A stretch of 23,453 nt of DNA from a virus: the IMG/VR virus record IMGVR_UViG_3300042987_002574, positions 1 to 23,453 of that record. One strand, given 5' to 3'. Shown in pieces: positions 14,226 to 22,903 of the stretch. Every line of letters begins with the position of its first letter. Position 1 is the first letter of the stretch. The notes beneath the pieces are model-generated. The model had not been told where the DNA came from. It was given only the letters and a program-made list of their open reading frames with translations, and ran no database searches. Position numbers and translations under genes: made by a program.

Positions 14226-17200
14226 CTAGTCTACCAAGCTGCCGAAGAGAACCCACGTATTTGCAGCGCGCTTGATCAACGATACACCTGACCACTGCTG
14301 CGAAAGCTTTCGTCTATTTTGTTCTGAGTTCAACGTCACGCCTACGGCAGGAGCAACGGACGCCTGACCGAGACCAACCTGAACAATCACAAGCTGTGTG
14401 CCTACTGCAAAGTCGTACGTCGAGTCGGCAGGAATTGTTAGCTCGACTGCAAGTGCTGAGTCGACCTCGACAAGCTTGCCAGCGTCGCTTGCACCGAGCG
14501 TGTGCGACGACGTAATGATTGAAGACGTGAGATTGTAGAACCCAGGACCGGTCGCACCGACTGGACCTGTTGGGCCTTGCGGTCCAGTTGGACCGGTGAC
14601 GTTAGACGCCAGTCCTTCAGGACCTGTTGGGCCTTGCGGTCCAGTTGGACCGGTGACGTTAGACGCTGGACCCTGCGGGCCGGTCGGCCCGGTCGGTCCA
14701 ATGACGCCTTGCGGACCAGCGACTGTTGATGCAGGACCAGTAGGACCGGTGGGTCCAGTTGCGCCTTGCGGACCTTGCGGTCCAGTCGGACCAGGAGTTG
14801 TTGAAGTTGGACCTGTGACGCCTTGTACGCCTTGCGGACCTTGCGGACCAGTTGGGCCAGTGATACCTGGACCTGTTGGACCTTGCAATCCTTGAGGACC
14901 AAGTGGGCCAGTTGGACCGGTGGGACCAGTAGGTCCAAGCGGGCCGGTTGGACCTGTGACTGTTGACGCAGGACCTGTCGAACCAGTAGGACCTGTCGGA
15001 CCAGTCGAGCCGCGCGGGCCTGTGACTGTTGACGCAGGACCTACTGGACCTGTTGGGCCAGTGTCGCCTTTGTTACTTGACGCTGACTCAATCCAATAGC
15101 CGTCGTAATAGACGAAGATCTGGCCTGTTGAAGAGTTGAACCAAGCGTCGCCGATATCAGCAGAAGGTGGAGGTGTCGCAGAAGAGATCGCAAACTGACC
15201 GATGTCACCCGTGGGTCCAGTTGGGCCAGTTGGACCTGTGTCGCCAATAGGTCCTGTAGGACCTGTAACCTCAGGACCTGTCGGGCCTGTAGGACCGACG
15301 TTGCCTTCAATACCTTGCGGTCCGGTTGGACCAGGTTCACCTTGCGGTCCTGTTGCACCTGTTGCGCCAACTGGACCTGTAGGTCCTTGAATGTTTCCGA
15401 CGTTTACCCATGTCGAACCGACAGCATTCCAGACATACAGGTCGCCGTTCTCAACAAGATACCCGTCGCCTGCGTTACCAGTTGGGTGCGCAGCTTGCAG
15501 CGCAGCAAGATCGGCGTATTCGCCTAGAATTGTTACAGCCGAGCCTTGAGGACCTGTCGGACCAAGATCGCCCTGCGGACCTGTAGGTCCTAGTGGACCT
15601 GTCGGACCGACGTTTCCTTGAGGACCAGTCGGGCCAAGATCGCCTTGCGGACCAGTTGGACCGAGGTCACCTTGCGGACCAGTTACACCTTGCTCACCTT
15701 GCGGACCAGTTGGACCCAGATCGCCTTGCGGGCCTGTTGGGCCAAGCGGACCAGTTGGACCTACTTCACCTTGAATGCCTTGCGGTCCAGTTGGACCAAG
15801 ATCACCTTGCGGACCAGTTGGACCGAGGTCACCTTGCGGACCAGTTACACCTTGAATGCCTTGTGGTCCTGTGGGACCAATGTCACCTTCAGGTCCTGTC
15901 GGTCCTTGAATTTGACCAACGTTGACCCACGAAGACGACGTTGCAGACCACACATACAAGTCACCGGCAACAAGATAGCTGTCACCTGGATTTCCTGTCG
16001 GCTGAGCTGCGATGAGTGCTGCGTATGAAGCATACGAACCAAGAATGGTGACGCCAGTTCCTTGGGGACCTGTTGGACCAAGCTCGCCTTGCGGTCCTGT
16101 TGGACCGAGCGGTCCAGTTGGTCCAATGTCTCCTTGCGGACCAGTCGGGCCAAGATCACCTTGCGGACCAGTTGGACCGAGGTCACCTTGCGGACCAGTT
16201 GCACCTTGCTCGCCTTGCGGACCAGTCGCACCGACTGCGCCAACAAACGAGTATGGGTTCCAGTAGACTCCAAGATTTCCACCTGTCGGAGGAAGCGCGT
16301 CGTTTGTCGCAAGACAGATGAAGTAACTTCCACTATAGAAGATGATCTCACCCGGCTGATACGCGTTTTCAAACGCGCGCAACGGCGAGTACTCGAACGC
16401 ATCGAAGCCTTGCGGTCCAGTAGGACCGGTTGGACCTAGGTCACCCTGAGGTCCTGTAGGACCTGCATCGCCTTGCGGACCAGTTGCGCCTTCAGGCCCA
16501 GTTGGGCCGAGGTCACCTTGCGGACCTGTCGGACCCTCTGGACCTGTCGGACCAAGATCACCTTGCGGACCAGTTGGACCGAGGTCACCTTGAGGACCGA
16601 CGTCGCCTTGCGGGCCTGTAGGACCTGCGTCGCCTTGAGGACCTTGATCACCTTGTGGTCCGGTTGGACCAATGTCGCCTTGTGGACCTGTCGGTCCTTG
16701 AATACCTTGCGGACCAGTCGGACCTTCAATGCTGCCGACGTTGTCCCACTCTGAACCAACGTTGTCCCAAACGTACAAGTCACCGTCAACAAGATATCCG
16801 TCACCAGGATTTCCTGTCGGGTGCGCCGCAATGAGTGCGTTATACGTAGCGTATGAGCCAAGAATTGTGATTGACGTTCCAGCAGGACCTGTAGGTCCGG
16901 TGTCGCCAACAACACCTTGAGTGCCTTGAATACCTTGCGGACCTGTCGCACCTGTTGCTCCGGCGGGTCCAGTTGGTCCGACGTCACCTTGCGGACCTTG
17001 CGGACCAGTAGGACCGCCTGAAGGTCCAGTTGGCCCGAGTGGACCGGTTGGTCCTGAAGGACCTGTAGGACCTGTCGCACCTTGCGGTCCAATAGAACCA
17101 CGAGCGGCTGCACCTGCAGTCGCGTCAGAGACAGGAGAAAGACTGCCAAGTTGAGAGAAAATATCGACAGGGCTTCCGTCACCTATTGGAAGGAAGATCC

Positions 17201-17501
17201 AGAACTTTGTCGGCTTGACGCCGTTGATACGCACTTGAACTTCGTACGCCCAACCTGTCGGCTTGAGCGCTGGGTTGTCTGTTGTCGGAAGAGTGATGCT
17301 GAATGCGCCTGCTCCGTCAAGAGTAGCCACAACAGGATCTGTTACGATGACATCATCGTTCTCATCGACGACCGTGCTGGTCGGAGTAAACGTGACTGTG
17401 CCTCGACCGGCAGTTCCGCGCGCGGTAATGTAGCTACCGGTTACAACACGGGTTACAATGTCCTCTGACCAACTCACCGACGAATCCACCTTGTCCTGCA
17501 T
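14226..17501 (-). CDS. Giant collagen-like tail fiber with interspersed globular inserts (1091 aa)
   Basis: Residues 1-135 are an N-terminal beta domain ([52 protein letters not shown]) of a type common at the start of actinobacteriophage minor tail proteins. From about 138 to 987 the chain alternates Gly-X-Y tracts (mostly [16 protein letters not shown]; very roughly 200 triplets) with inserts. Three are copies of an ILG(S/E)YA...[11 protein letters not shown]...DLYVW...WxNVG insert, one is CBM5/12-like ([17 protein letters not shown]), and one is an ADIGDAWFN...YYDGYW insert also found in the 584-aa fiber. Residues 988-1091 form a C-terminal domain ([23 protein letters not shown]) frequent at the ends of phage fibers. 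It heads the fiber operon. No strong Shine-Dalgarno sequence precedes the ATG. It probably forms a long flexible trimeric fiber. Confidence 0.9.
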   Translation of the reverse strand: MQDKVDSSVSWSEDIVTRVVTGSYITARGTAGRGTVTFTPTSTVVDENDDVIVTDPVVATLDGAGAFSITLPTTDNPALKPTGWAYEVQVRINGVKPTKFWIFLPIGDGSPVDIFSQLGSLSPVSDATAGAAARGSIGPQGATGPTGPSGPTGPLGPTGPSGGPTGPQGPQGDVGPTGPAGATGATGPQGIQGTQGVVGDTGPTGPAGTSITILGSYATYNALIAAHPTGNPGDGYLVDGDLYVWDNVGSEWDNVGSIEGPTGPQGIQGPTGPQGDIGPTGPQGDQGPQGDAGPTGPQGDVGPQGDLGPTGPQGDLGPTGPEGPTGPQGDLGPTGPEGATGPQGDAGPTGPQGDLGPTGPTGPQGFDAFEYSPLRAFENAYQPGEIIFYSGSYFICLATNDALPPTGGNLGVYWNPYSFVGAVGATGPQGEQGATGPQGDLGPTGPQGDLGPTGPQGDIGPTGPLGPTGPQGELGPTGPQGTGVTILGSYASYAALIAAQPTGNPGDSYLVAGDLYVWSATSSSWVNVGQIQGPTGPEGDIGPTGPQGIQGVTGPQGDLGPTGPQGDLGPTGPQGIQGEVGPTGPLGPTGPQGDLGPTGPQGEQGVTGPQGDLGPTGPQGDLGPTGPQGNVGPTGPLGPTGPQGDLGPTGPQGSAVTILGEYADLAALQAAHPTGNAGDGYLVENGDLYVWNAVGSTWVNVGNIQGPTGPVGATGATGPQGEPGPTGPQGIEGNVGPTGPTGPEVTGPTGPIGDTGPTGPTGPTGDIGQFAISSATPPPSADIGDAWFNSSTGQIFVYYDGYWIESASSNKGDTGPTGPVGPASTVTGPRGSTGPTGPTGSTGPASTVTGPTGPLGPTGPTGPTGPLGPQGLQGPTGPGITGPTGPQGPQGVQGVTGPTSTTPGPTGPQGPQGATGPTGPTGPASTVAGPQGVIGPTGPTGPQGPASNVTGPTGPQGPTGPEGLASNVTGPTGPQGPTGPVGATGPGFYNLTSSIITSSHTLGASDAGKLVEVDSALAVELTIPADSTYDFAVGTQLVIVQVGLGQASVAPAVGVTLNSEQNRRKLSQQWSGVSLIKRAANTWVLFGSLVD
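14541..17095 (-). repeat. Collagen-like Gly-X-Y coding repeats
   Basis: On the plus strand the tract shows dense repeats of 9- and 18-base units such as GGACCAGTTGG and CCTTGCGGACCAG, broken by the globular inserts near 15065-15195, 15385-15540, 15905-16055, 16240-16410 and 16735-16885. Similar but shorter tracts occur near 9630-9705, 9850-9945, 11160-11220, 12270-12530, 12665-12805 and 12935-12990. Such sequence is prone to slippage and recombination. Confidence 0.85.
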
Positions 17502-17529
17502 TGCTCGCAGGGTGCAACAATGCTAAAAC

Positions 17530-17560
17530 TACTGGAGAATAATACCAACGGTAGACTACT
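17530..17560 (-). promoter_or_regulatory. Extended -10 promoter candidate for the fiber operon
   Basis: Minus-strand TGGTATTAT runs from 17547 to 17539 and fits TG-n-TAnnnT. The predicted transcription start is near 17532, leaving about 30 bases of leader before the ATG at 17501. No good -35 box is seen, as expected for extended -10 promoters. It lies just after the stop of the DUF6378-like gene. Confidence 0.45.
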
Positions 17561-17939
17561 CCTCATTCCTACGGGAAGCCACAAATCCAATGGTCGCGGA
17601 CTCAGAACTCTTAGGCTTTTCATCTTCTAGAACTGTTAGTTCTTTCGGTTGAACTGGTTCTGTAGCGTCAGCTATAGCCGCGTACGCCGCGGCGCTGACC
17701 CAGTGCTCATGAGCGTCGACCAAAGTCGTCGCTCTCACTAGGTCGTAGGCACTGAGCATCGCCGCTACTTCAGACGGCGGGATCGGTCCTTCTAGGTCCA
17801 AGATTCCAGACCACACAACGCCGACTCTTGAGAGATCGGTGTGTTGCTGATCTGCCATCTGCGCGGTGACAACAAGCTGTGCGGTCTCGAGCACTTTGCT
17901 CTTGTGGGAGTCCTTCAAGATGCGACGAGACTTGGCCAT
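17556..17939 (-). CDS. DUF6378-like protein (127 aa)
   Basis: The order is VLETAQLVVTAQ, then a short polar loop with DLSRVGVVWSGILDL, then IPPSEVAAMLSAYDLVRAT and finally HEHWVSAAAYAAIA. It follows the helical pattern of the DUF6378 family found in many phages, whose helical layout recalls MazG-like nucleotide pyrophosphohydrolases. The usual acidic metal-binding residues of MazG enzymes are not clearly conserved here, so an enzymatic role is not assured. The last 35 residues are polar and probably unstructured. GGAG 6 bases before the ATG sets the start. It has its own extended -10 element and sits between DNA-metabolism-type genes and the fiber operon. Confidence 0.7.
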   Translation of the reverse strand: MAKSRRILKDSHKSKVLETAQLVVTAQMADQQHTDLSRVGVVWSGILDLEGPIPPSEVAAMLSAYDLVRATTLVDAHEHWVSAAAYAAIADATEPVQPKELTVLEDEKPKSSESATIGFVASRRNEE

Positions 17940-18020
17940 TCACGACTCCAATACAGTCATGTCCTACCGGGGGCACGGCGGGATAGCCAAATTGTATCAA
18001 CGCATTGAGAGTGTGACCAC
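17940..18020 (-). promoter_or_regulatory. Intergenic region with extended -10 promoter
   Basis: Minus-strand TGATACAAT at 17999-17991 is identical to the element before the glycosyltransferase gene. A GTCACA at a 15-base spacing upstream is a possible weak -35. The predicted leader is about 45 bases and ends in the GGAG ribosome-binding site. No terminator with a U-run is visible after the metallophosphoesterase stop. Confidence 0.5.
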
Positions 18021-19037
18021 TCAGTCGAGCCAGATGACGTATTCTGCCGTCACTCGACCTTTGTCTGGATCGACGAAGTGAATACGTTGCGACGGTCTGC
18101 CGATCGCGGCGACGAACTCTCGAGCGTACTCGTTGCCGGACTCAGGAGAGCCAGTCACGAACACTCGACCGCCGTTCGCCATCGTCAGCGCCATCGGCGT
18201 GTGCCAGTGACCCATGTAGACGTCTTGGAAGTCTTCGACCACTCCTGTCGCCCAGGCATTCGCCTTGCGGAGAATACCGAACGCCGGCGTGTTGCCGCCG
18301 AAGCTCTTGATCTCGTCGCCGTGCACCAGCAACGCTTTGTAGTTGCCGATAGTGACGATTTGATACCAGTCACCTGACATCTGCCACGTGACGTTCTTCA
18401 GATCTTTTGTTCTGTCTTGACAGATCCGGTACGCCATCGCGTCGATGTTGTCACCTGACGGAAGTTCTCCCTTACGACCGAGACGACCGTGGTTGCCGAA
18501 CTCGCAGACGATCGAGACCTTCTCGAAAGTCGATGAAAACGAGCGGACCATCTTTTCCATGATCCGCGCGGCTTCGAAGAGCTGCTCGAACAGATGCGCC
18601 TCTACTTCCCAGGCTTGCCCGGGAAAGATCGTGATGCCTTCGACCATGTCTCCGCCGAAAAGAAGACATAGCTCTCTGACCGGGTGATGGCTCTGCTGGA
18701 TCGTCGAAAGTTCGTTGACCTTCACGATCATTTGATCCATACGAGCGGCGCAGGTAGTCATGCCGTACGAGACGGTCTTCTTTCCAAGCTGCCAGTCGGT
18801 GGCGTGAACTACTGCAACCTCGCCTTTGCCTTTGCGAGGATCTTTAGCTGGTGGCTTTTGCTTGTCTGGGATCCCTCGGCCGGCGGCGATGCCTGCATCG
18901 TACGCTGCCTTATAGACTGCTTCTACAAGTTCTTCGTTCTTGCGCTTGGCCTTGTATTCAGAAGCCTGGGCGGTCTTTAGAGCTCTTCGGAGATCTGCTA
19001 TCTCTTCCTCGAGCTTGATCTCATCCTCAAGACTCAT
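18021..19037 (-). CDS. Calcineurin-like metallophosphoesterase with N-terminal coiled coil (338 aa)
   Basis: Residues 1-45 are a charged heptad-like helix (EDEIKLEEEIADLRRALKTAQ), followed by a Lys/Pro-rich linker (57-72). The catalytic domain shows the metallophosphoesterase motifs in order: D81-W-Q83 (DxQ in place of the usual DxH), GGD130, GNH (181-183), HGD (239-241) and GHWH (276-279). The family binds two metal ions and cleaves phosphodiester or phosphomonoester bonds. Phage members are often predicted nucleases or phosphatases, and the substrate here is unknown. The ATG overlaps the previous gene's stop (ATGA), so the two are probably co-translated. The protein is likely cytoplasmic and acts on nucleic acid or nucleotides, by inference. 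Confidence 0.88.
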   Translation of the reverse strand: MSLEDEIKLEEEIADLRRALKTAQASEYKAKRKNEELVEAVYKAAYDAGIAAGRGIPDKQKPPAKDPRKGKGEVAVVHATDWQLGKKTVSYGMTTCAARMDQMIVKVNELSTIQQSHHPVRELCLLFGGDMVEGITIFPGQAWEVEAHLFEQLFEAARIMEKMVRSFSSTFEKVSIVCEFGNHGRLGRKGELPSGDNIDAMAYRICQDRTKDLKNVTWQMSGDWYQIVTIGNYKALLVHGDEIKSFGGNTPAFGILRKANAWATGVVEDFQDVYMGHWHTPMALTMANGGRVFVTGSPESGNEYAREFVAAIGRPSQRIHFVDPDKGRVTAEYVIWLD

Positions 19038-19273
19038 TTGATCTTCGTCGAGAGTTCTCCTCGACGATACCTCGAAATGACTGACGAGGCGAGCTTATGT
19101 CCTCTGCGCGCCATTGCCTTTGAGATTCGCGAAGCCGAGATCGCGTGGTCGTCGAGCGCTGCCAGCAGATCTTTTCTGTCTGACGGCTCGAGTGCCTCTA
19201 GTATCTCGGCGATTCGTGACCTGTTTCCAGGGTGAATCTCCGTTTCTTGGATCTCCTTGAGAAGATCGCCCAT
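19034..19273 (-). CDS. Small HTH-like DNA-binding protein (79 aa)
   Basis: The frame is open to an ATG at 19309 (91 aa), but the ATG at 19273 has a strong GGGAGG Shine-Dalgarno sequence 7 bases upstream and is preferred. The longer form could still be made from a leaderless transcript. The product is helical and basic at its C-terminus: SRIAEILEALEPSDRKDLLAALDD, then ISASRISKAMARRGHKLASSVISRYRRGE. The second part fits a helix-turn-helix (RISKAMARRG..LASSVISRYRR), as in small DNA-binding proteins found beside phage replication or packaging genes. It overlaps the metallophosphoesterase start by four bases. A regulator of the divergent promoter region is possible, unproven. Confidence 0.72.
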   Translation of the reverse strand: MGDLLKEIQETEIHPGNRSRIAEILEALEPSDRKDLLAALDDHAISASRISKAMARRGHKLASSVISRYRRGELSTKIK

Positions 19274-19309
19274 AACCGTACCTCCCATGATTTGGCCGGT
19301 GTTTGTCAT

Positions 19310-19430
19310 TAGTCACTATATCATACTCATTGTCATCGCGTGTGAACTATCAACAAATTCTTTGTAAGCTCATCTATGTCTTCTTTTTTGTCCACATTCA
19401 CGCTTCAACGCGAAGCTTGGTGTATTATGA
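19310..19430. promoter_or_regulatory. Divergent promoter region between HTH-like gene and primase-helicase
   Basis: On the minus strand TGATATAGT (19323-19315) is an extended -10 for the HTH-like/metallophosphoesterase pair, with an overlapping TATGAT alternative. On the plus strand TATTAT (19423-19428) is a -10 candidate for the primase, with no clear -35. A short inverted repeat, GCTTC and GAAGC separated by five bases (about 19402-19416), lies just upstream of that element and could be an operator. The region is notably AT-richer than the flanking genes. Confidence 0.5.
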
Positions 19431-22118
19431 ATGACCTACACAACAAATAGCGCGGCCAGAAGCTTCGCACATCTCTCAACCGAAAGAAGATCTCTCGCTT
19501 CAATGACAACATGGGAATCAGCAACTGGTAGACTGGGTTCAGCTGCCGAATGGTACGCACAGCAGGGCTGGTTCGTCATGCCTTGCTACGGCATTGTCGG
19601 CGGACGCTGCACGTGCGGCGGATCGCACCCCGAGCCGAAAGACGTAGGCAAGCATCCTCGCGTAAGCGAGTGGAACGTGCAGGCGACTGCGAACATCGAC
19701 GCAGTCAAAACGTGGTGGACACAAGACCAAGACAGCAACGTCAGCGTGTACTGCCGACCGAGCGGATTCTTTGTCATCGACATCGATCCGAGAGCGGGTG
19801 GGCCTGACTCGTTTGAAAAGTTTGAGTCTCTTGTAGAAGGTGCGCTTCCGCCAACAGTTGAGGCGATCACTGGCTCGTACACCGCGAACGGCAAGATTAT
19901 TCGAGGCAGACATCTTTTCTACAAGTGCGACGAATCAGAGTCGCTAGTTGGCAATCTCAAGAAGTCTGGTCTAAACGGCATCGACATCAAGCACAACGGT
20001 TACGTGCTTATCGCGCCGTCACGACATTTCTCTGGCGTGTGCTACGAGTGGGTGCAAGGCAAAGCGCCTTGGGAGATCCCAGTCGCGCAGGCACCAGAAG
20101 AGCTGCTGTCGGCGCTAAGAAAGCGCGGAAAGCGAGCTACATCCAAACTGGGCGAAGGCGATTGGACTTGGCTCGAAGACGCAGACTTCTCTGGCGAGAG
20201 AGTCGACGTTGACAGGCTTCTTACTGAAGGCATCGACGAAGGCTCTCGCGCCGTTGACATCTACGCACTCGCGTGCGCTCTCGCTAACAAGTTTCCTGTG
20301 AACACCGAGGCAGGTCGCCTAGCAGTTGAGACAATGATGATTCGCTTCAACGCCGAGAAAGTACGTCCACCGCTCGAGCTCGAAGGACAGGGCGGACTGT
20401 TGATGCATGTTCGTCGCGCTATCCAGTTCGTTGTTGACAACCCAAAGACAGAGAAGCTGTGGCCAGGTCTGCAAGACTGGGCGATCAAGTCGCAGGAAGA
20501 AACGCGAGCTAAGTCAGGCATGACAACGACGTCAATCGTCGCACGGCCTCCTACTCAGTCGGACACAACTTACTTGCCTGGCACGATCGGCGGGACAGTG
20601 TCCGCGGCATTACAAGACGGTGACTCACTTGCAAAGGCGACAAGCCTGACGAACATCGACGTACCGCAAGACCCAGACGCGATCAGCGAAGAAGAAGGCG
20701 GCGAACCTGGCAAGCGAACGCTCACCGACACCGGCAACGGTCGTCGACTCGTCGACTCGTTTGGCGCCGCGGTCAGATACACTCCAGGTCTAGGCTGGTT
20801 TCACTGGGACGGCGGATACTGGAAGCCAGACGTCGAGAGCCTTGAGATGCAAGAACTTGCAAAGAAGATCGCGCCTATTGTCGCAAGCGAGGTTGTCCAC
20901 TATCTCGACGACGCAGACAAGCAGTCAGAGGTAATCAAGTGGGCGCAGCAGGCGAAGTCAAACTCGCGCATAACGTCTTGCATCGAGAGCGCCACTTCGG
21001 ACCCGCGAATCTTGGTTGGCGTCAACAACTGGGACTCTGACGAGACTCTTCTTGGCGTAGCCAACGGAGTGATCAATCTCCGCACCGGTGAGCTCTTGAA
21101 AGGACGCCCGGATCTCTACATCACTCGCCGCGCGCCGGTCGCGTACAATCCTGGAATACGCAATATCCGCTGGGAACAGTTCATTGACTTCGCGACAGGA
21201 GGCGACAAAGAGCTTCAGGAATGGCTGCAACGAGCGGCTGGATACTCGCTTACTGGACTGCGCACATACGACGTTATGTTCCTAGTCTATGGTCCTCCAG
21301 GATCAGGCAAGAACACGATGGTTGAAGCGCTGGTGAAAGCTCTCGGTACTGCGCAGTACGCGTGGCCGTTAGACTCAAGTATTCTTGCTCAAGGCGACGG
21401 ACAGGCACACGGAGCCGACCTGTATCACTGGGCAGAGCTTCGCGGACGCCGCATGGTGTGGGTCGACGAGTTGCCAGAGTCAGAGCGCATGAAAGAGAAC
21501 TCGGTCAAGAAACTGACAGGCTCTTCTGAGATCTCAGCGCGTTCGCCAGGCGAAAAGCCGTTTACGTTCCAGTCACAGGCGAAGCTGTGGGTCACCACAA
21601 ACCACAGGCCGATCATCAGCGACGACGCGATGTGGCGCCGACTTCGTCCGATACCGCTCACAAACATTCCAGAAAATCCAGACCCAGACCTCAAGCACTA
21701 CATCTTTGATCCAGAAGGCGCACTGCCGGCGGTGCTGTCGTGGGCAGTCGAAGGCGCGATCAAGCTTCTTAGTTCGAGCGCACGCGATGCTCTTGGCTGG
21801 TGCACCGCAGTCAGCGACGCTGCTGAGATCTACCGTAAGAACGAAGACCGCATCGGATTCTTCTTGAACGAAGAGACCAAAGAGTCAGAAGGCGCGGCTA
21901 CACCTGTAAAGTCACTGTACGCGGTCTACCGTATCTGGTCAGAAGAACGAGGCGAGAAGCCAATGACACAGATCGCATTTCAGCGCAAGTTGCAAGACAG
22001 AGGCATCGCCGTTGAAGGCCACGGATCACGCGCGCAGTTGATGGGCCGTTTGCTGATGCCGAGAGTGGTGCCGCAAGGTGAGGTTGACTGGGGAATCGCT
22101 ACAAGATTCGCTAGATAA
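19431..22118 (+). CDS. Bifunctional prim-pol / SF3 (D5-like) primase-helicase (895 aa)
   Basis: The N-terminal part (about 30-240) is an archaeo-eukaryotic primase-type prim-pol domain: AAEWYAQQGWFVMP, the catalytic pair D117-I-D119 in FFVIDIDP, GRHLFYK, and GIDIKHNGYVLIAPSRH with YEW after it. A linker and a D5_N-like region follow. The C-terminal superfamily 3 helicase has Walker A GPPGSGKN at 621-628, Walker B VWVDELPES, and a motif C-like LWVTTNHRP, then RRLRPIPL. The enzyme would prime and unwind phage DNA during replication in the cytoplasm. No ribosome-binding site precedes the ATG at 19431, and a -10 candidate ends two bases before it. The ATG at 19503 (residue 25) is therefore a serious alternative start giving 871 aa. 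This is the only plus-strand gene I accept. Confidence 0.92.
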   Translation: MTYTTNSAARSFAHLSTERRSLASMTTWESATGRLGSAAEWYAQQGWFVMPCYGIVGGRCTCGGSHPEPKDVGKHPRVSEWNVQATANIDAVKTWWTQDQDSNVSVYCRPSGFFVIDIDPRAGGPDSFEKFESLVEGALPPTVEAITGSYTANGKIIRGRHLFYKCDESESLVGNLKKSGLNGIDIKHNGYVLIAPSRHFSGVCYEWVQGKAPWEIPVAQAPEELLSALRKRGKRATSKLGEGDWTWLEDADFSGERVDVDRLLTEGIDEGSRAVDIYALACALANKFPVNTEAGRLAVETMMIRFNAEKVRPPLELEGQGGLLMHVRRAIQFVVDNPKTEKLWPGLQDWAIKSQEETRAKSGMTTTSIVARPPTQSDTTYLPGTIGGTVSAALQDGDSLAKATSLTNIDVPQDPDAISEEEGGEPGKRTLTDTGNGRRLVDSFGAAVRYTPGLGWFHWDGGYWKPDVESLEMQELAKKIAPIVASEVVHYLDDADKQSEVIKWAQQAKSNSRITSCIESATSDPRILVGVNNWDSDETLLGVANGVINLRTGELLKGRPDLYITRRAPVAYNPGIRNIRWEQFIDFATGGDKELQEWLQRAAGYSLTGLRTYDVMFLVYGPPGSGKNTMVEALVKALGTAQYAWPLDSSILAQGDGQAHGADLYHWAELRGRRMVWVDELPESERMKENSVKKLTGSSEISARSPGEKPFTFQSQAKLWVTTNHRPIISDDAMWRRLRPIPLTNIPENPDPDLKHYIFDPEGALPAVLSWAVEGAIKLLSSSARDALGWCTAVSDAAEIYRKNEDRIGFFLNEETKESEGAATPVKSLYAVYRIWSEERGEKPMTQIAFQRKLQDRGIAVEGHGSRAQLMGRLLMPRVVPQGEVDWGIATRFAR

Positions 22119-22148
22119 GTTTCTTCGCTCGGGGAGAGACGGGCGCTG

Positions 22149-22195
22149 AAAAAACGAGCCGGGATTCTGAGACGAGAGACTCAGGGTCCCGGCTC
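22149..22195 (-). terminator. Rho-independent terminator of the recombinase gene
   Basis: The hairpin at 22156-22195 has 9 perfect outer pairs (GAGCCGGGA with TCCCGGCTC), a two-base internal mismatch, 5 more pairs (CTGAG with CTCAG) and an 8-base loop. On the minus strand it is followed by GTTTTTTC, a U-run. The recombinase stop codon lies inside the hairpin. On the plus strand no T-run follows, so it is best read as a minus-strand terminator, though it may also slow convergent transcripts from the primase gene. Confidence 0.9.
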
Positions 22196-22903
22196 AACTA
22201 CTTTGTTGTGCTTTCCTTTGAGAAGTACGTGAGACACGCTAGACGCATACCACTTCTTTCCGCCGTTGCTAGTTGAGACCTCAAGCTCGTTGAGCTTTCG
22301 CGCGATCTCTGAGTAGCTGATCCCAGAAGCTCGCCACTGTGTCATCACGTTGAGGACTTCGGCAGGGATCTTTGTCTTAGGACCTTTGTCCTTGCCCCAG
22401 ACAACTCCGTTAGCTCGGCGATCTTTATGGACATCTTTCTGCCGCTCGGCGATAATCGCTCGCTCCATCTCTGCAAGAGCTGACATGATTGTGACAACAA
22501 ACCGTCCTTGGTACGTAGAGGTGTCGAGGTTGAGGTCGAGCATGACCACGCGCCAGTTGTTCTTATTCGCTCGGTCGATGATCGACAGGAAGTCTTGAGT
22601 AGACCTGGCAAGTCGGTCGACCCTTGTGACGATCAGCGCTTCTGCCTCGCCGCGGTCTAAGCGCTCGAGAGCAGACGAGAGAACTGGACGGCCTTTGATA
22701 CTTTTACCAGATCTGCCCTCTTCCCTGAGAAGCTCTGTCTTCTTGTACCCGATGTCGCTAGCAGCCTTCTTGAGAGCTCGCTCCTGCACGGCAAGAGACA
22801 TTCCGTCGTTTACTTGCATAGAAGTGGACACTCTTGTATACAGTAACGCGACTTTCTTTGATGACTTGCTAGTTTCCATATCCAGTAAGGCTTTCCGGGA
22901 CAA
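22181..22903 (-). CDS. Serine recombinase, resolvase/invertase family (about 232-240 aa)
   Basis: The N-terminal catalytic domain is clear: YTRVSTSMQ with the nucleophile Ser26, TRVDRLARST with the active-site arginines 97 and 100, EEGRSGKSIKGRP, and the long E-helix GRFVVTIMSALAEMERAIIAERQ. The remaining 70 residues hold a short Recombinase/HTH-like segment (GISYSEIARKLNELEVST...KKWYASSVSHVL) that would bind DNA. The length is between small invertases (about 190 aa) and large integrases (over 450 aa). A TTG at 22903 gives 240 aa, but the ATG at 22879 (232 aa) has GGAAAG upstream and is as likely. It cuts and rejoins DNA at short dyad sites; resolution, inversion or insertion cannot be told apart here. 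Confidence 0.9.
   Translation of the reverse strand: MSRKALLDMETSKSSKKVALLYTRVSTSMQVNDGMSLAVQERALKKAASDIGYKKTELLREEGRSGKSIKGRPVLSSALERLDRGEAEALIVTRVDRLARSTQDFLSIIDRANKNNWRVVMLDLNLDTSTYQGRFVVTIMSALAEMERAIIAERQKDVHKDRRANGVVWGKDKGPKTKIPAEVLNVMTQWRASGISYSEIARKLNELEVSTSNGGKKWYASSVSHVLLKGKHNKVVEPGP

Noticed and set aside
12193-16266. Plus-strand open frames encoding PVGPVGP-type proline/valine/glycine repeats
   Set aside because: They are the reverse complement of the Gly-Pro-Thr collagen-like codons. The minus-strand frame has anchor modules, inserts and tips, while the plus frames have none.
14541-17095. Possible CRISPR array or tandem noncoding repeat
   Set aside because: The repeat period follows the 9-base Gly-X-Y codon pattern in an unbroken reading frame, without unique spacers of constant length.
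22149-22195. Bidirectional terminator between primase and recombinase genes
   Set aside because: Only the minus-strand direction has a U-run after the hairpin, so it is annotated as a recombinase terminator only.
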